NCBI RefSeq assembly: GCF_004027225.2
Contig: NC_044282.2
Span: 71,783,787-71,847,786 of the forward strand
DNA: 64,000 bases
Direction: 5' to 3'
Origin: Strigops habroptila
Taxonomy: Eukaryota; Chordata; Aves; Psittaciformes; Psittacidae
The notes below the pieces were generated by a model that was not told the origin of the DNA, made no database searches, and was given only the letters and a program-made list of their open reading frames with translations. A program made the translations under genes and the position numbers. Below are positions 13,181 to 24,340 of the stretch, piece by piece; position 1 is the first letter of the stretch; each line of letters starts with the position of its first letter.

Positions 13181-13189
13181 AGAGGGACC

Positions 13190-13870
13190 CCTCTCACACC
13201 CCGGCCCCTCGGCCCCGGGCTCCCCCTCAGCCGCTTCCCGCCTCCTCCCCTCACGCCGGCCGCGCCCCTCCGCCCCCCAGCGGCCGCCGCGCCCGGCGGG
13301 AAACCCTGCGAGGCCCCCGCGCTACAAGCGGCACCGAGTCTCTTTAGGTATCCGCGCCGTTCGCCGGCAGGCAAAGGATTGCACTATGGGGTAGCAGCGC
13401 GCAGGCGCGCTCGGGCAGCCCTCCCGCGTTACGACACGGCTGGCGCGGGCCGGGAGGACCCGTCGCGTCCTGCTGAGGCGGCAGCTTCTGGAAGGATCGC
13501 GGTGGAGCGGCCGGTACCGCGGGGCTCATCCGCGTCCATCGGCGCGATGCCGGAGAACACGGGGGCCAAGGGCCATGGCGGCGGCGGGAACCGGGCCAGG
13601 GGCACCTACCAGGACCGGGACAAGCCCTCCCAGATCCGCTTCAGCAACATCGCCGCCGGCAAAGGTGAGGTGGGGGAGGCGGGAGCGGCCCGCGATGTGC
13701 TGAGGGGAGGCGGCCGCCGGGCTCCCGTAGGGTTCCCGGCCCTGGGGACACTGGGGCCGGGGGGGGGGTCCCGGTTGGAGCGCGGACGGTCCCGTTGTGT
13801 CTCCGCCGGCGATAGATCCCGGTTTTGTGTTCCTGGGAGCTCCCGGGATGGGGCCGGGGCGCGTTGGGGG
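13190..13870 (+). promoter_or_regulatory. CpG-island promoter and 5' UTR of CCT4
   Basis: Strong local rise in G+C and CpG compared with flanks, running from upstream of the gene through exon 1 into intron 1. It contains an NRF1-like site (GCGCAGGCGC) at about 13399-13408 and no TATA box near the start. This fits a housekeeping, dispersed-start promoter. The minus side is equally CpG-rich, so bidirectional transcription is possible. Confidence 0.8.
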
Positions 13871-16800
13871 AGCTATGTTTGGCGTTTGAGACGAGCCTTG
13901 GTCGGTTACTTGGTGTAAAACGTGTGTGTGCTGTGACTGCGTTTTAAAATGGCTGCAATCAAGTGATCGGGTGTTAATTGTTTAGTAGAAGAGCTCTGTG
14001 AACCAGCCCTCGTGTTACAATGCTTTATATCATTCTACTATTAAGGATGATGCAGGGCTGGGGGAATAACTGGGAGCTGTTTAACGCTGGGAGACGATTT
14101 CTCTTCAGAAGGAATGTCTAGAATGATGGAGCAAGTGATTGTAATTCATCAGATCAACTTGCAAATGTGTTTTTTTTCTTCCTAGCGGTTGCCGATGCAA
14201 TTAGAACAAGCCTTGGACCAAAGGGAATGGATAAAATGGTAAACGTCATATTTAATGTTCTTAAAACGTTAATTTTACAGTGGAGTCAATGCATAGAATC
14301 ACAGAATGGTTTGGGTTGGAAAGGACCTTAAGATCATCCAGTTCCAACCCCCTGCCATGGGGGGGATGGAGCATTTACCACTTCTTTGGGCAACCCAGCA
14401 CCTCACCACCTTCACTGTAAAGAACTTCTTCCTTAGATCCCCTGTTTCAGTTTGAACCCATCACCCCTTGTCCTATCACTCCAGTCCCTGATGAAGAGTC
14501 CCTCCCCAGCATCCTTGTAGCCCCCTTCAGACACTGGAAGCTGCTTTGAGGTCTCCACGCAGCTTCTCTTTCCAGGCTGAACAGCCCCAACTTTCTCAGC
14601 CTGTTTCCATACAGGAGGTGCTCCAGCCCCTGATCATCCTCGTGGCCTCCTCTGGACTTGCTCCAACAGCTCCATGTCCTTCTTTTATAGGGATCTTTTA
14701 TAGAATGTCATCTTGAGCCTTGAAATTCTTTTCCAAGCTTCATTATTTAAGGGAAAGTGGGAACTAGATGCACATCTGTGTTTGAGAAATACTGTTGTCT
14801 GGGAAAATACATTGAGTATCAAACAAAAGATTCATAGTTACTGATCAAAACCGTGTTTCTCCTCTCCCTGCTCAGATTCAGGATGCTAAAGGAGACGTGA
14901 CAATCACTAATGATGGTGCTACGATTCTGAAACAAATGCAGGTCCTGCACCCTGCAGCCAAAATGGTGAGTGGCTTTTTTGTCTGCTACTCAGACAATGA
15001 TACCTCTTAGAGATTAATTTCCGGGACAAAACCCCATAGTAACATTTTGTGTGGGTTTGAGGAGCATTACTCACTAGTGGTAGAGCAAGAAATTTTGTGC
15101 AGTTTGGTCCAGGAACATTTATTTTGGTTGTAAGATATACTGAAGAGTTCTAAGTCCTTATTTCTTAGCCAGTATTCCTCATGCGCAATTCTTCTGGCCA
15201 TGTTTTAAGACATAAAGTAATCTTCATCTCTCATTTAAGAAACCTCCTCATTTGAGAACCTTTATCATTTAAGAAAGAAGTGATGTCCCTGATATCAGTG
15301 ATGTCCCAAAGCACAGAAGAGAATGAGTTCTATTATGGTCAGATGGTGTGAGGATATAGCAGCCTGGTTGTCTGAGGTGTTAAATGTAGACTTCTTAGGT
15401 TTGATTGTGGTTAGAGATGGAAATGAGCTTCCTGTGACCCTCCTAGAGGAAAGGAAAAGTTAAACCCTGATTGGTGCGATCAATTTTAAGCTTGGGAGAA
15501 AAGCAGCTTTGCTTCTGTTAATGATTTGTTTTGCTGTAGCTGTATTTCAACTAAAATAATATGGAAAGTAAGTAGCAAAAGGTACAAACTTCAAATTAGA
15601 AAAGGCATAGATCGGTCCTGTTAGCAAGGTTGATGTCAGTAGTGCTGCATTCTTGAATCTCTCTCTTGTTTTGGTTCTTGTCAGTGTTTGCAGTTAAGTA
15701 GCAGTGTATATAAACTTCTGTCATGATTTGTCCTTTAGTTGGTAGAGCTGTCAAAAGCACAAGACATTGAAGCTGGTGATGGCACTACATCTGTTGTTGT
15801 CATCGCTGGAGCTCTTCTGGATGCCTGTTCCAGACTTCTTCAGAAAGGTTAGTGTATATATATTTAACATGGAAACGTGACTGGAGGTAGTTCTCTGTCT
15901 GTTTGCATGTGTGTAACAAAGCCTAATGTAGCTGTTTCCAGTTGAAACATGAAAGGTGACTTGAATCTTCACATTCAGCTTTCACTTGTGTCCCACTTCG
16001 GATTAAAAATCTGTTTAGCTGCTGCTTTTAATTGACTGCATTACTGTTGATACAGTATATATCTGTATATAGCATCTAGAAATAGTGCCTAGATGATGTG
16101 ATACATGGTTGTTTGTAAAAACTCGCCTGGATTATACCTGTACTTCTTGCATGGACAGAAGGAGAGTGTAAGAAGGTATAAATGAAATTTGGGACCAGTG
16201 ATTTTACAGGGGTTTTACACTTGGCAAATTTATCACCTCCCTTGAGAAAGTCTGGTGAGAGAAAGAGATGAATTATAGACCACAATGGTTACTGTAGGTT
16301 CTGTTCCACTGGCTCAGGACATTCTTCCATGCGGTTCAGGAGCTTTGTTACCTGTCCTGCCAGATAACAATTAGGCTTCTGTGTGCACTGGAAATAGAGC
16401 AGGGATGATCGGACCTGCAGAGCTCTTCTCTGTCTCAGGTGTAGACTTCGTAGCAATTTACTGACACTTTCCTAATCTCCATAAGCACCATTGTGCTTGG
16501 TGTCCTCTAGTCCCTACTAACAGTTGCTTTACTTAATCCTCTACCAGAGTAGGTAGGTAGAAAATGCCTGTCCAACATTTGCCCATAAGCTGCCTGCTTT
16601 GAAAGGTACAGGGTGTATCAGACACTCCAGAGAAATCAAGGAACTCCATATACACGTGGAAAAACAGTCTTTGAAAATCTGCACTAAAACTACTGTCCAG
16701 CTCCTCCCAGGTGTTACATGAACAGCAGCAGCTTTAGGAATGCCAGGGGTGAAGAAAACTTCGAGTGAGTGTGATGTTGCTGAGATGTCAGACACTGGGG

Positions 16801-19800
16801 GGAAATGTGCCATACCTGGCTGTGAGGACAAATTATTAGGAACATTACAGCTTTTTTCCCCAGCTTTAGCAATGGAAAGTAATAAGGGAGCTTGTAGACT
16901 CATGAAGAATGCATTTTGCTAAAATGTCTTCAATTTATTCTGACATGAATGTGTCAAATCTTAAAATGGAAAGAGAGAGAATTATAGAATAGTTAGGGTT
17001 GGAAGGACCTTAAGATCATCCAGTTCCAACCCCCTGCCATGGGCAGGGACACCTCACACTAGACCATGTTGCCCAAGGCTCTGTCCAACCTGGCCTTGAA
17101 CGCTGCCAGGGATGGAGCATTTACCACTTCTTTGGGCAACCTGTTCCAGTGCCTCAGCACCCTCACAGTAAAGAACTTCTTCCTTAGATCCAAACTGAAC
17201 TTCCCCTGTTTAAGTGAGAAGAAATGAGAGTGAGGAAAATACCACAATAAAACCATTGGTTTGTAAGCCTGTCTGTCTAACAGCCTTTTTGTACTCCTCA
17301 CAGGAATTCACCCCACCATCATTTCAGAGTCATTCCAGAAAGCTTTGGATAAAGGTATTGAAGTCTTGACCAACATGGCACAGCCGGTTGAACTGAGTGA
17401 CAGGGAAACCTTGCTGAACAGTGCAACTACTGCCCTGAACTCAAAGGTATGGCTGATGCTGAACTGCAGACCTCCAGACTGGCTGAGCCTTTCAGCTTGT
17501 CCCACTTTGTGCTGCTCTTTACTTGTTAAGAATACCCTGCACACCACAAACCCTGCTGGTTTTCAGGCATTGGCTACCTTCTCTTAGACTTTCTCAGAAA
17601 GCCATGGTTGATCCAGGTTAAAACACTCAGAGTGAATTTCAGTGTGAAGTATCAGACCACCAGTAAGCTCACCATCTAAGCTTGGTGAGCTTTGATGTGG
17701 ACTGTCGGTGTAAAAACAAGCTTTGACTGAAAACAGCAACAGAAGAGACAGGTGGATACTGAGAGCTTTTGCTAACGGTTTGTGTAGACAGTTCTTGTTC
17801 ACGTGGCAGAAATTCCTAATACAGCCTCGATACCTAGAGAAGTGCACTAGTTTACCTTCTAGCAGATTAATCTGGGAAGCTCTCAGAAGTCTTACTCTAA
17901 GAAAAAGAAATCCAGTGTCCTTCCTGAAGTCCCTAAGCATGGAGTTTGCCAGCAGCATAGCTGCTCTTCCCTTTAAATGGAGCAGCCATTGAGAAGATAC
18001 CATGGTAAATCATTTGGTTGATGGGCAGGGAGAGAAAACGAGCTTTGTTTCAAAATTCACAAGTCAAACACTGAAATACAATGACTGTTACTTTGTAATA
18101 ACTGTTCATTAGTGTTGAATCTCTCACCATTTTTTCCTCTTTACTGTTAAATCCCTTAGGTTGTGTGCCAGTATTCTAGTTTACTTTCTCCAATGAGTGT
18201 GGACGCAGTGATGAAGGTGATTGACCCAACTACAGCTAATAGCGTGGACCTCAGAGACATTAAAATTGTTAAGAAGTTGGGGTAAGAAATGATTTGTAGT
18301 TAGATGAATGTTGTCCCTGTGAACTCAGCTTCCCGAAGTGCTAAAGTCATGGATTGCTTTTGTTTCCAGAGGCACAATTGACGATTGTGAACTGGTAGAA
18401 GGACTGGTCCTGACTCAGAAGGTGGCAAATACTGGTGTAACCAGAGTGGAAAAAGCCAAAATTGGCCTCATTCAGTTCTGCTTGTCTGCTCCAAAGACAG
18501 ATGTAAGTTAAGCTGACTTTTATTGCAGTACCTGGGAGATGCAAACATAGTAACATACTTTATCAAGGTGTTGTGATGCCAGTTCCACAGCTGTAATGAA
18601 GCTCTGCTGGGTAAAACATGGATACTCATAACTCTTAAAGAACTTGTAGGTGGTATAAGAAAGAAAACAGTTCCAAAGTCCAGTATTATCATTGAAATAA
18701 TCTCTATCAGGATGTATTTTTCTGCTGTGCTTGTTGGCTTTGAATCAGGGGCTCTTAAAGGATGTGGAACATCTTGATGCTTGGTTTTAAAGTCAGCAGT
18801 TGCTCATAATACTTTTCTCTTTTTTTTCCTTTCTCTTTTTGTTTAAATAGATGGACAACCAAGTAGTTGTTTCTGACTATGCCCAAATGGACAGAGTGCT
18901 GCGTGAAGAGAGAGTCTACATCCTAAATTTAGTTAAGCAGATTAAGAAGGCTGGATGCAATGTGCTGCTGATTCAGAAGTCAATTCTGCGGTATGTTAAT
19001 ACTGGCTTACTGCATGTGTCTGGGGGAACAGCTGGAACTGTTTGGAATACCTGGAAAACTGAAGCCAAATACTAACAATCACACTTGGCAGAGTGTCGGA
19101 GTGGCTGTAATGGAGACAGCACCTTCAGAAAGCAGTGGTGGTGTCTGTATTTTGAGTTTAATGATGTCTCTGCTTTGTAGTCTGAAGAATTTGGCACTGC
19201 TGGTAGACCAGTCACTAAAATAGCACTGTGGACTGACTACTTCCCTCTTGTTTTTAGGGATGCTCTCAGTGACCTAGCCCTTCATTTCCTGAATAAAATG
19301 AAGATCATGGTGGTTAAAGAAATTGAAAGAGAGGACATCGAGTTTATATGTAAGGTAAACTGAGTTACATAAATGGCTGTTAAAAGTAGCGGCAGTGTTT
19401 AAAGACAACCGCAAAACTAAGTACTAGGCCAGTGCCAGTTTATTTTGACAGTTTCACGTTCTGCCTATAACATAAGAGCAGACTTTTCCCTAAAAACCAT
19501 TCCTATTCTGTTGAGCAATCACATTTCTAGAAAGAGTCAGGACAGATGTAAAAGCCATAGTCCCGACTGTGTTTGGCTCTAATATACAGAGGAACATCTC
19601 ACAGTTACTGACTCTGCAGTCAGGTTCTGATTACTTACTTTTTCTCTCCTGTTACTCTTTCAGACCATTGGAACTAAGCCTGTTGCTCACATTGACCAGT
19701 TCACTCCTGACATGCTGGGGTCTGCTGAGCTGGCAGAGGAGGTCAACTTGAACGGTTCTGGGAAGCTGATAAAAGTGAGAGTAACAAAATATTAACTCCT

Positions 19801-21964
19801 GCTTCACATCTGCCAGTTGTTTTAATAACATCTGCAAAGTTTAATGTGTTTTACTACTGAAGTTACTATATTTAAGTAACTACTTCTAATCCCTGAGGAG
19901 CCACTGACTCAGAAAGTGCAGTAGTTTTGGTCATCCAGTTCCAACCGCCTGCCACGGGCAGGGACACCTTCCACTAGAGCAGGTTGCTCCAAGCCCCTGT
20001 GTCCAACCTGGCCTTGAACACTGCCAGGGATGGGGCAGCCACAGCTTCTCTGGGCGCCCTGTGCCTGCGCCTCAGCACCCTCACAGGGAAGAGCTTCTGC
20101 GTAAGAGCTCATCTCAATCTCCCCTCTGTCAGTTTAAACCCATTCCTCAGTGCTTGATCCTTACAGGCCCTTGTAAAAAGTCCCTCTCCAGCTTTCTTCC
20201 AGGCCTTCTTTAGTATTAGAAATTGGTTTTATGTTCTAGATTACAGGCTGCACAAACCCAGGGAAAACCGTGACCATCGTGGTACGTGGATCCAACAAAC
20301 TTGTTCTAGAAGAAGCCGAGCGCTCCATTCACGACGCCCTGTGTGTCATAAGATGCTTAGTTAAGAAAAGGTAACATCTCCATTTGGTTAATTAGTAATT
20401 TAAGAACACAGAAAGCTACCCAGTGTGCAGTTATATGAGCTGAGGTTTGATTTTTCACTTTCTGTCCACAGAGCTTTGATTGCAGGAGGGGGAGCCCCGG
20501 AGATCGAGCTGGCGCTGCGCTTGAACGAGTACGCTCGCACGCTGCGGGGCATGGACGCGTACTGCGTCCGCGCCTACGGAGAAGCACTGGAGGTCATACC
20601 CTCAACACTGGCTGAAAATGCAGGTCTCAACCCCATCTCGACAGTGACAGAGCTGAGAAACAGGCATGCTCAAGGGGAGAAAACAGCTGGCATCAATGTC
20701 AGAAAGGTAACGAGTTGTGTGTGCGTAGTGTGGCTACAAAAATACTTGGGCATTAAAAGGAACATGCTCAGCATTGGAGGTGGGCTGAGAGAGGCAAGTT
20801 TGGGTCTCATTAATGATGTTCTCCCCAAAACGAGTGCTGGGGGAGATATATGATCTTAGCTTGTTCTCTGAGGCTGTAACAGCTTATCAGAGTATTGCTA
20901 ATAGCAGATATTTAAATGCTGTACACATGGGACAAGAAATCTCCTGTCTCTCTTCAAAAGCATTGTTTCAGCTACAAAAACAGATCCATTTAGAATGATT
21001 ATAGAATCCTAGAATGGTTTGGGTTGGAAGGGACCTTAAAGCTCATCCAGTTCCAACCCCGTGCCATGGGCAGGGACACCTTCCACTAGAGCAGGTTGCT
21101 CCAAGGCCCTGTGTCCAACCTGGCCTTGAACACTGCCAGGGATGTGGCAGCCACAGCTTCTGTGGGAAAAGTCTGTGCCAGCGCCTCGGCACCCTCACAG
21201 GGAAGAGCTTCTGTCTTAAGAGCTCATCTCAGTCTCCCCTCTGTCAGTTTAAACCCATTCCCCATTGCCTGATCCTTACAGGCCCTTGTAAAAAGTCCCT
21301 CTCCAGATGATCCATCAGTACTGTCTGCAGTGGAAGGTGTTCATGTGTTAGGAGTAGCATAGTGGGCTACCTACCGCTTCCATCCTCAACAGGAGTTGAA
21401 GAGTACAAGCCTCCTGATACAAGTCTAATTTCAAGCTGGCTTTCTTGGGGTTCTACTAAAAGCAAACTCACTAAATCTCACTGTAGTGTGACTTGCACAC
21501 AGTAAGAACTGCCTGTTCTCGTAGGGTGGCATTTCCAACATCTTGGAGGAACTGGTTGTCCAACCACTGCTCGTGTCCTTGAGCGCTCTGACTCTGGCGA
21601 CAGAAACCGTGCGCAGCATCCTGAAGATCGATGATGTGGTGAGGAGCGTTTGCATTGAGTTTTGTGTAACCTTTTTGTTTATTCACAAGCACCAGGATAG
21701 TTATTACCTAATTTGCTGTGCTTCAAAACAGATTTACTGTGTAGTAGTCTCAGTTTATGTGCTACTTAAATGGCCAGATTGTCTAGTAACTGCAACTGGA
21801 ACAAAATGAAATGCATTAGAAATGCTGTGCCTTCAATTAAGGAGTTAAAGTGACTGAAAACGCAGGATCTTTACGCAGAGGAGACATAATTGTTCCAATT
21901 ATCCCATGCTCTTCTCACTCATGACTCTCTGAACTCTCCTTTGCAGGTGAACACTCGAGGGTAA
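13547..21964 (+). CDS. CCT4: T-complex protein 1 subunit delta (chaperonin CCT/TRiC subunit 4), complete
   Basis: Fourteen coding exons: 13547-13664, 14186-14238, 14876-14965, 15739-15847, 17304-17446, 18160-18281, 18370-18502, 18851-18990, 19258-19354, 19664-19774, 20240-20370, 20472-20706, 21525-21638, 21947-21964. Every junction is GT-AG and phases agree; the total is 1614 bases, 537 residues plus stop, against 539 in human. Group II chaperonin signatures are present: LGPKGMDKM (ends at residue 57), [11 protein letters not shown], the ATPase motif GDGTTS (residues 100-105), VVRGSNK in the lower intermediate region, and GGGAPEIE (421-428). The start is the MPEN ATG, as in mammalian CCT4. 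The N-terminal tail is Gly/His-rich. The last codons read VVNTRG, one Gly longer than the human end as I recall it. It folds actin, tubulin and other cytosolic clients as one of eight ring subunits. Confidence 0.98.
14294..14690 (-). mobile_element. CR1 LINE 3' fragment (CCT4 intron 2)
   Basis: Begins with the reverse-complemented CR1 tail (TAGAATCACAGAATGG) and runs into the upstream CR1 body (GCCTCCTCTGGACTTGCTCC). About 80 bases of the usual middle part, between CCATGGG and GGATGGAGCAT, are missing. Confidence 0.92.
16982..17218 (-). mobile_element. CR1 LINE 3' fragment (CCT4 intron 4)
   Basis: Reverse-complement CR1 tail followed by the standard CATCCAGTTCCAACCCCCTG and CCTTGAACGCTGCCAGGGAT blocks. 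It ends less than 100 bases upstream of the exon 5 acceptor. Confidence 0.92.
19928..20205 (-). mobile_element. CR1 LINE 3' fragment (CCT4 intron 10)
   Basis: CR1 body in reverse orientation, lacking the extreme 3' tail repeats. It ends about 35 bases before the exon 11 acceptor region. Confidence 0.9.
21001..21307 (-). mobile_element. CR1 LINE 3' fragment (CCT4 intron 12)
   Basis: Starts TAGAATCCTAGAATGGTTTG. It shares a TCAGTTTAAACCCATTC / CCTTGTAAAAAGTCCCTCTC block with the copy in intron 10, so both belong to the same CR1 subfamily. Confidence 0.92.
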
Positions 21965-22140
21965 GCTGAACGAGGAGCGTGGGGTCTGTGTCCTGAGCTC
22001 CTTCCCACTAGCCTGGAATATGATTTCCACACCACAAGCGCCTGTGTGAATAGTCTTAAAGTCCACAAAGGCTTGTGTACTTTGAGCAGGTTAATTTAAA
22101 ACAATGAGAATCTGTGTTGGAAAAGGAGATGCTGTTTATC

Positions 22141-22146
22141 AATAAA
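22141..22146 (+). terminator. Poly(A) signal AATAAA, CCT4
   Basis: Canonical hexamer 177 bases after the CCT4 stop, giving a short 3' UTR typical of CCT subunit genes. Confidence 0.8.
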
Positions 22147-22165
22147 CATGCAGTAGTCTACCAGA

Positions 22166-23860
22166 GTCTGTTTTATAATTCTGCTAGAAATAAGGTAAAC
22201 TTGTTACATTTGTTTTTCTGTGCTACATGGTCCTGCTTTAGCTCTGAAAATTATAATAGTGAGTAATTAGCTCTTGTAATAGATTTTAAAAACACCCTTG
22301 AACTTGCCCTCTGTATGTAATGTAATGCATTACATGTAATGCAGTGGGTTTATTTCCCTTACCTATGCCTAGCTTGAGTGAGGGAGTGTCTGCAGTGATG
22401 GCACTTCAGCATCATGTTCCTTGCTCTGCTCACTCCTGAGGTCTGGAATGACGTCTGACCACACTGAGTATCACACAGGGCCATCTTTACACACAGCTTT
22501 TTGCACTGCATCCAGCAGCAGAGTGCAAGTGTCAAAACTGAACCTAGTTCTGAAAAGGCAAGGATAGAATTGCTGTATTAATAAGGATGTATTTGAAATC
22601 AGTTTGGGATAACAGGTCCTTCTCCCTGTAACTGTTCCATCATGGTGGTGGTCACCTCCCCGTTCTGTTGAGGATAACCCCATGAGTGAAACCTTTGGAC
22701 AGCTGCAGTAATACACACACACCCTATGACCCCCCCAGCTTGACTGGTTTTCCCCAAACTGGCTGAGAAGTCAGTGTCTTGTTCTGTAACAGTGCAAATC
22801 GCACTTTCCAAACCAAGTCATAAAATACATACTAAGGTTTATTAATACCTGTAGTTAGCTGCAGTCACTTGGGGTGAGCTGTAACACAGGGGTTCTCAGC
22901 TCCCAGGAGCATCCCAGCTGCCCCCAGTTCATTCAGTTCACAGTTAAGTTATTCTCAATGTTACATTTCATAGTTTAGAATAAACATTTTTCAACTTGTC
23001 AATCTTAGCCTGAAAGTTTGAATTGACTCTTTCATCTTCTTCATTGCTGTACTGAGATGACCAGATGCCTCTGAAGGACAGTATTGTTCCATAGACCGTA
23101 ATTCAACTCACATTTGTGTTGATGATGGATTTGTGGGTTTTGAGTAAACTTCCACCACTTTGCTGACCAGCTACTGTTGAAACACTTTCCTGTGACTTAG
23201 GTAAGTGGAACATTCAGAATACAAGTACTGAAAAATAAATAGATAATTGATTTAGGCATTACTGCACTGCATTACCACCCAGTAAGGGCTGTTTAGAATC
23301 ATAGAATGATTGGAAAGGACCTTAAAGCTCCTCCAGTTCCAACCCCCTGCCACGGGCAGGGACACCTTCCACTAGAGCAGGTTGCTCCAAGCCCCTGTGT
23401 CCAACCTGGCCTCGAACACTGCCAGGGATGGGGCAGCCACAGCTTCTCTGGGCACCCTGTGCCAGCGCCTCAGCACCCTCACATGGAAGAGCTTCCGCCT
23501 AAAATCTAACCTGAACTTCCCAAATGCTGCCTTATCCCACAGGATTACATCCAGTAGTGACCTCTTCTAGTTCAGGTGTTCACTTTGACTAAAGCTTCCC
23601 TTCCCCATCATCACAAACTTCCAGTTCTTGACCAGATTTACAACTACCACTGTGTGGGGTTTAAGCTTTCTCTCTGTTTCTTTACATAAGAAGCATTTGT
23701 AATTTCAGTACAACAAAGAGGTCCATCAGTCATTAATGCCCCTGCAGAGGTAGTGGAAATCTGCTGCTCCCAGTTTACCTTTATCCTGTAGTTGCTTACG
23801 TGCAGCACACACTTGAAGATGGGAGAAGAGTCTTTCATAACTTGGGGCGGTAAAAACCGC
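22166..23860. other. CCT4-FAM161A intergenic spacer
   Basis: About 1.7 kb between the CCT4 poly(A) site and the FAM161A CpG island. It contains one CR1 fragment (23294-23521) and a palindrome (22321-22334). No gene is supported. Confidence 0.6.
23294..23521 (-). mobile_element. CR1 LINE 3' fragment (intergenic)
   Basis: Reverse-complement tail TAGAATCATAGAATGATTGG, then the usual CR1 3' body to CTAACCTGAACTTCCC. A small deletion removes part of the GGTTTGGGTTGG block. Confidence 0.92.
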
Positions 23861-24340
23861 GGGTTTGTGAAAGCGAGGTACGAGTTCCGACTGAGCTCCT
23901 GCCAAAAGTCACCTAAAAATGCTTAAGTGCTTAAGTCCAGCGTGCAGACGAGGATACGAGGCCCGAGGCCACAGCAGCGTCCCCGCATGGGCCTCGGAGG
24001 GTGCTTGGGAGAAGACACCGGAGCTGCTGCCGCGGCGGCGGACACAGACCGAGCCGGGCCGGATGAAGTGGCCCCGCTTCCGCCCAAGGGGCCGCCTCCA
24101 GCCTCCAGCGGGGCGGAGCGGCTCGGGTCGCACCTCCGGCCGGCGCTGCCCGCGGGGATGGACGCGGCGCACCGCGCAGCGCGCCTGGCCGCCGCCTGCC
24201 TGCGCACCCCGCTGGACCCGCGCACTCGGGCGCCCGCCGCGCTCTACGAGCGGGAGCCGCCGCCCGCCGCCGCGCAGGTACCGCCGGGAGCGGGAAGCGC
24301 CGTTACCGGTTGTTGGGCAACGGGGGGACGCGGGAGGCCG
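23840..24340 (+). promoter_or_regulatory. CpG-island promoter and exon 1 of FAM161A
   Basis: G+C and CpG rise sharply here, with a GC box (GGGGCGG at about 23844) and no TATA element. The island covers the start codon and exon 1 donor. Expression is therefore probably independent of the CCT4 promoter. Confidence 0.75.

Noticed and set aside
12900-13374. Minus-strand frames upstream of CCT4 as a possible COMMD1 first exon
   Set aside because: Their peptides show no resemblance to the COMMD1 N-terminus; they are Gly/Arg-rich CpG-island translations.
13379-13918. 179-codon frame through the CCT4 exon 1
   Set aside because: It is CCT4 exon 1 plus CpG-island read-through on both sides; the donor at 13665 ends the coding part.
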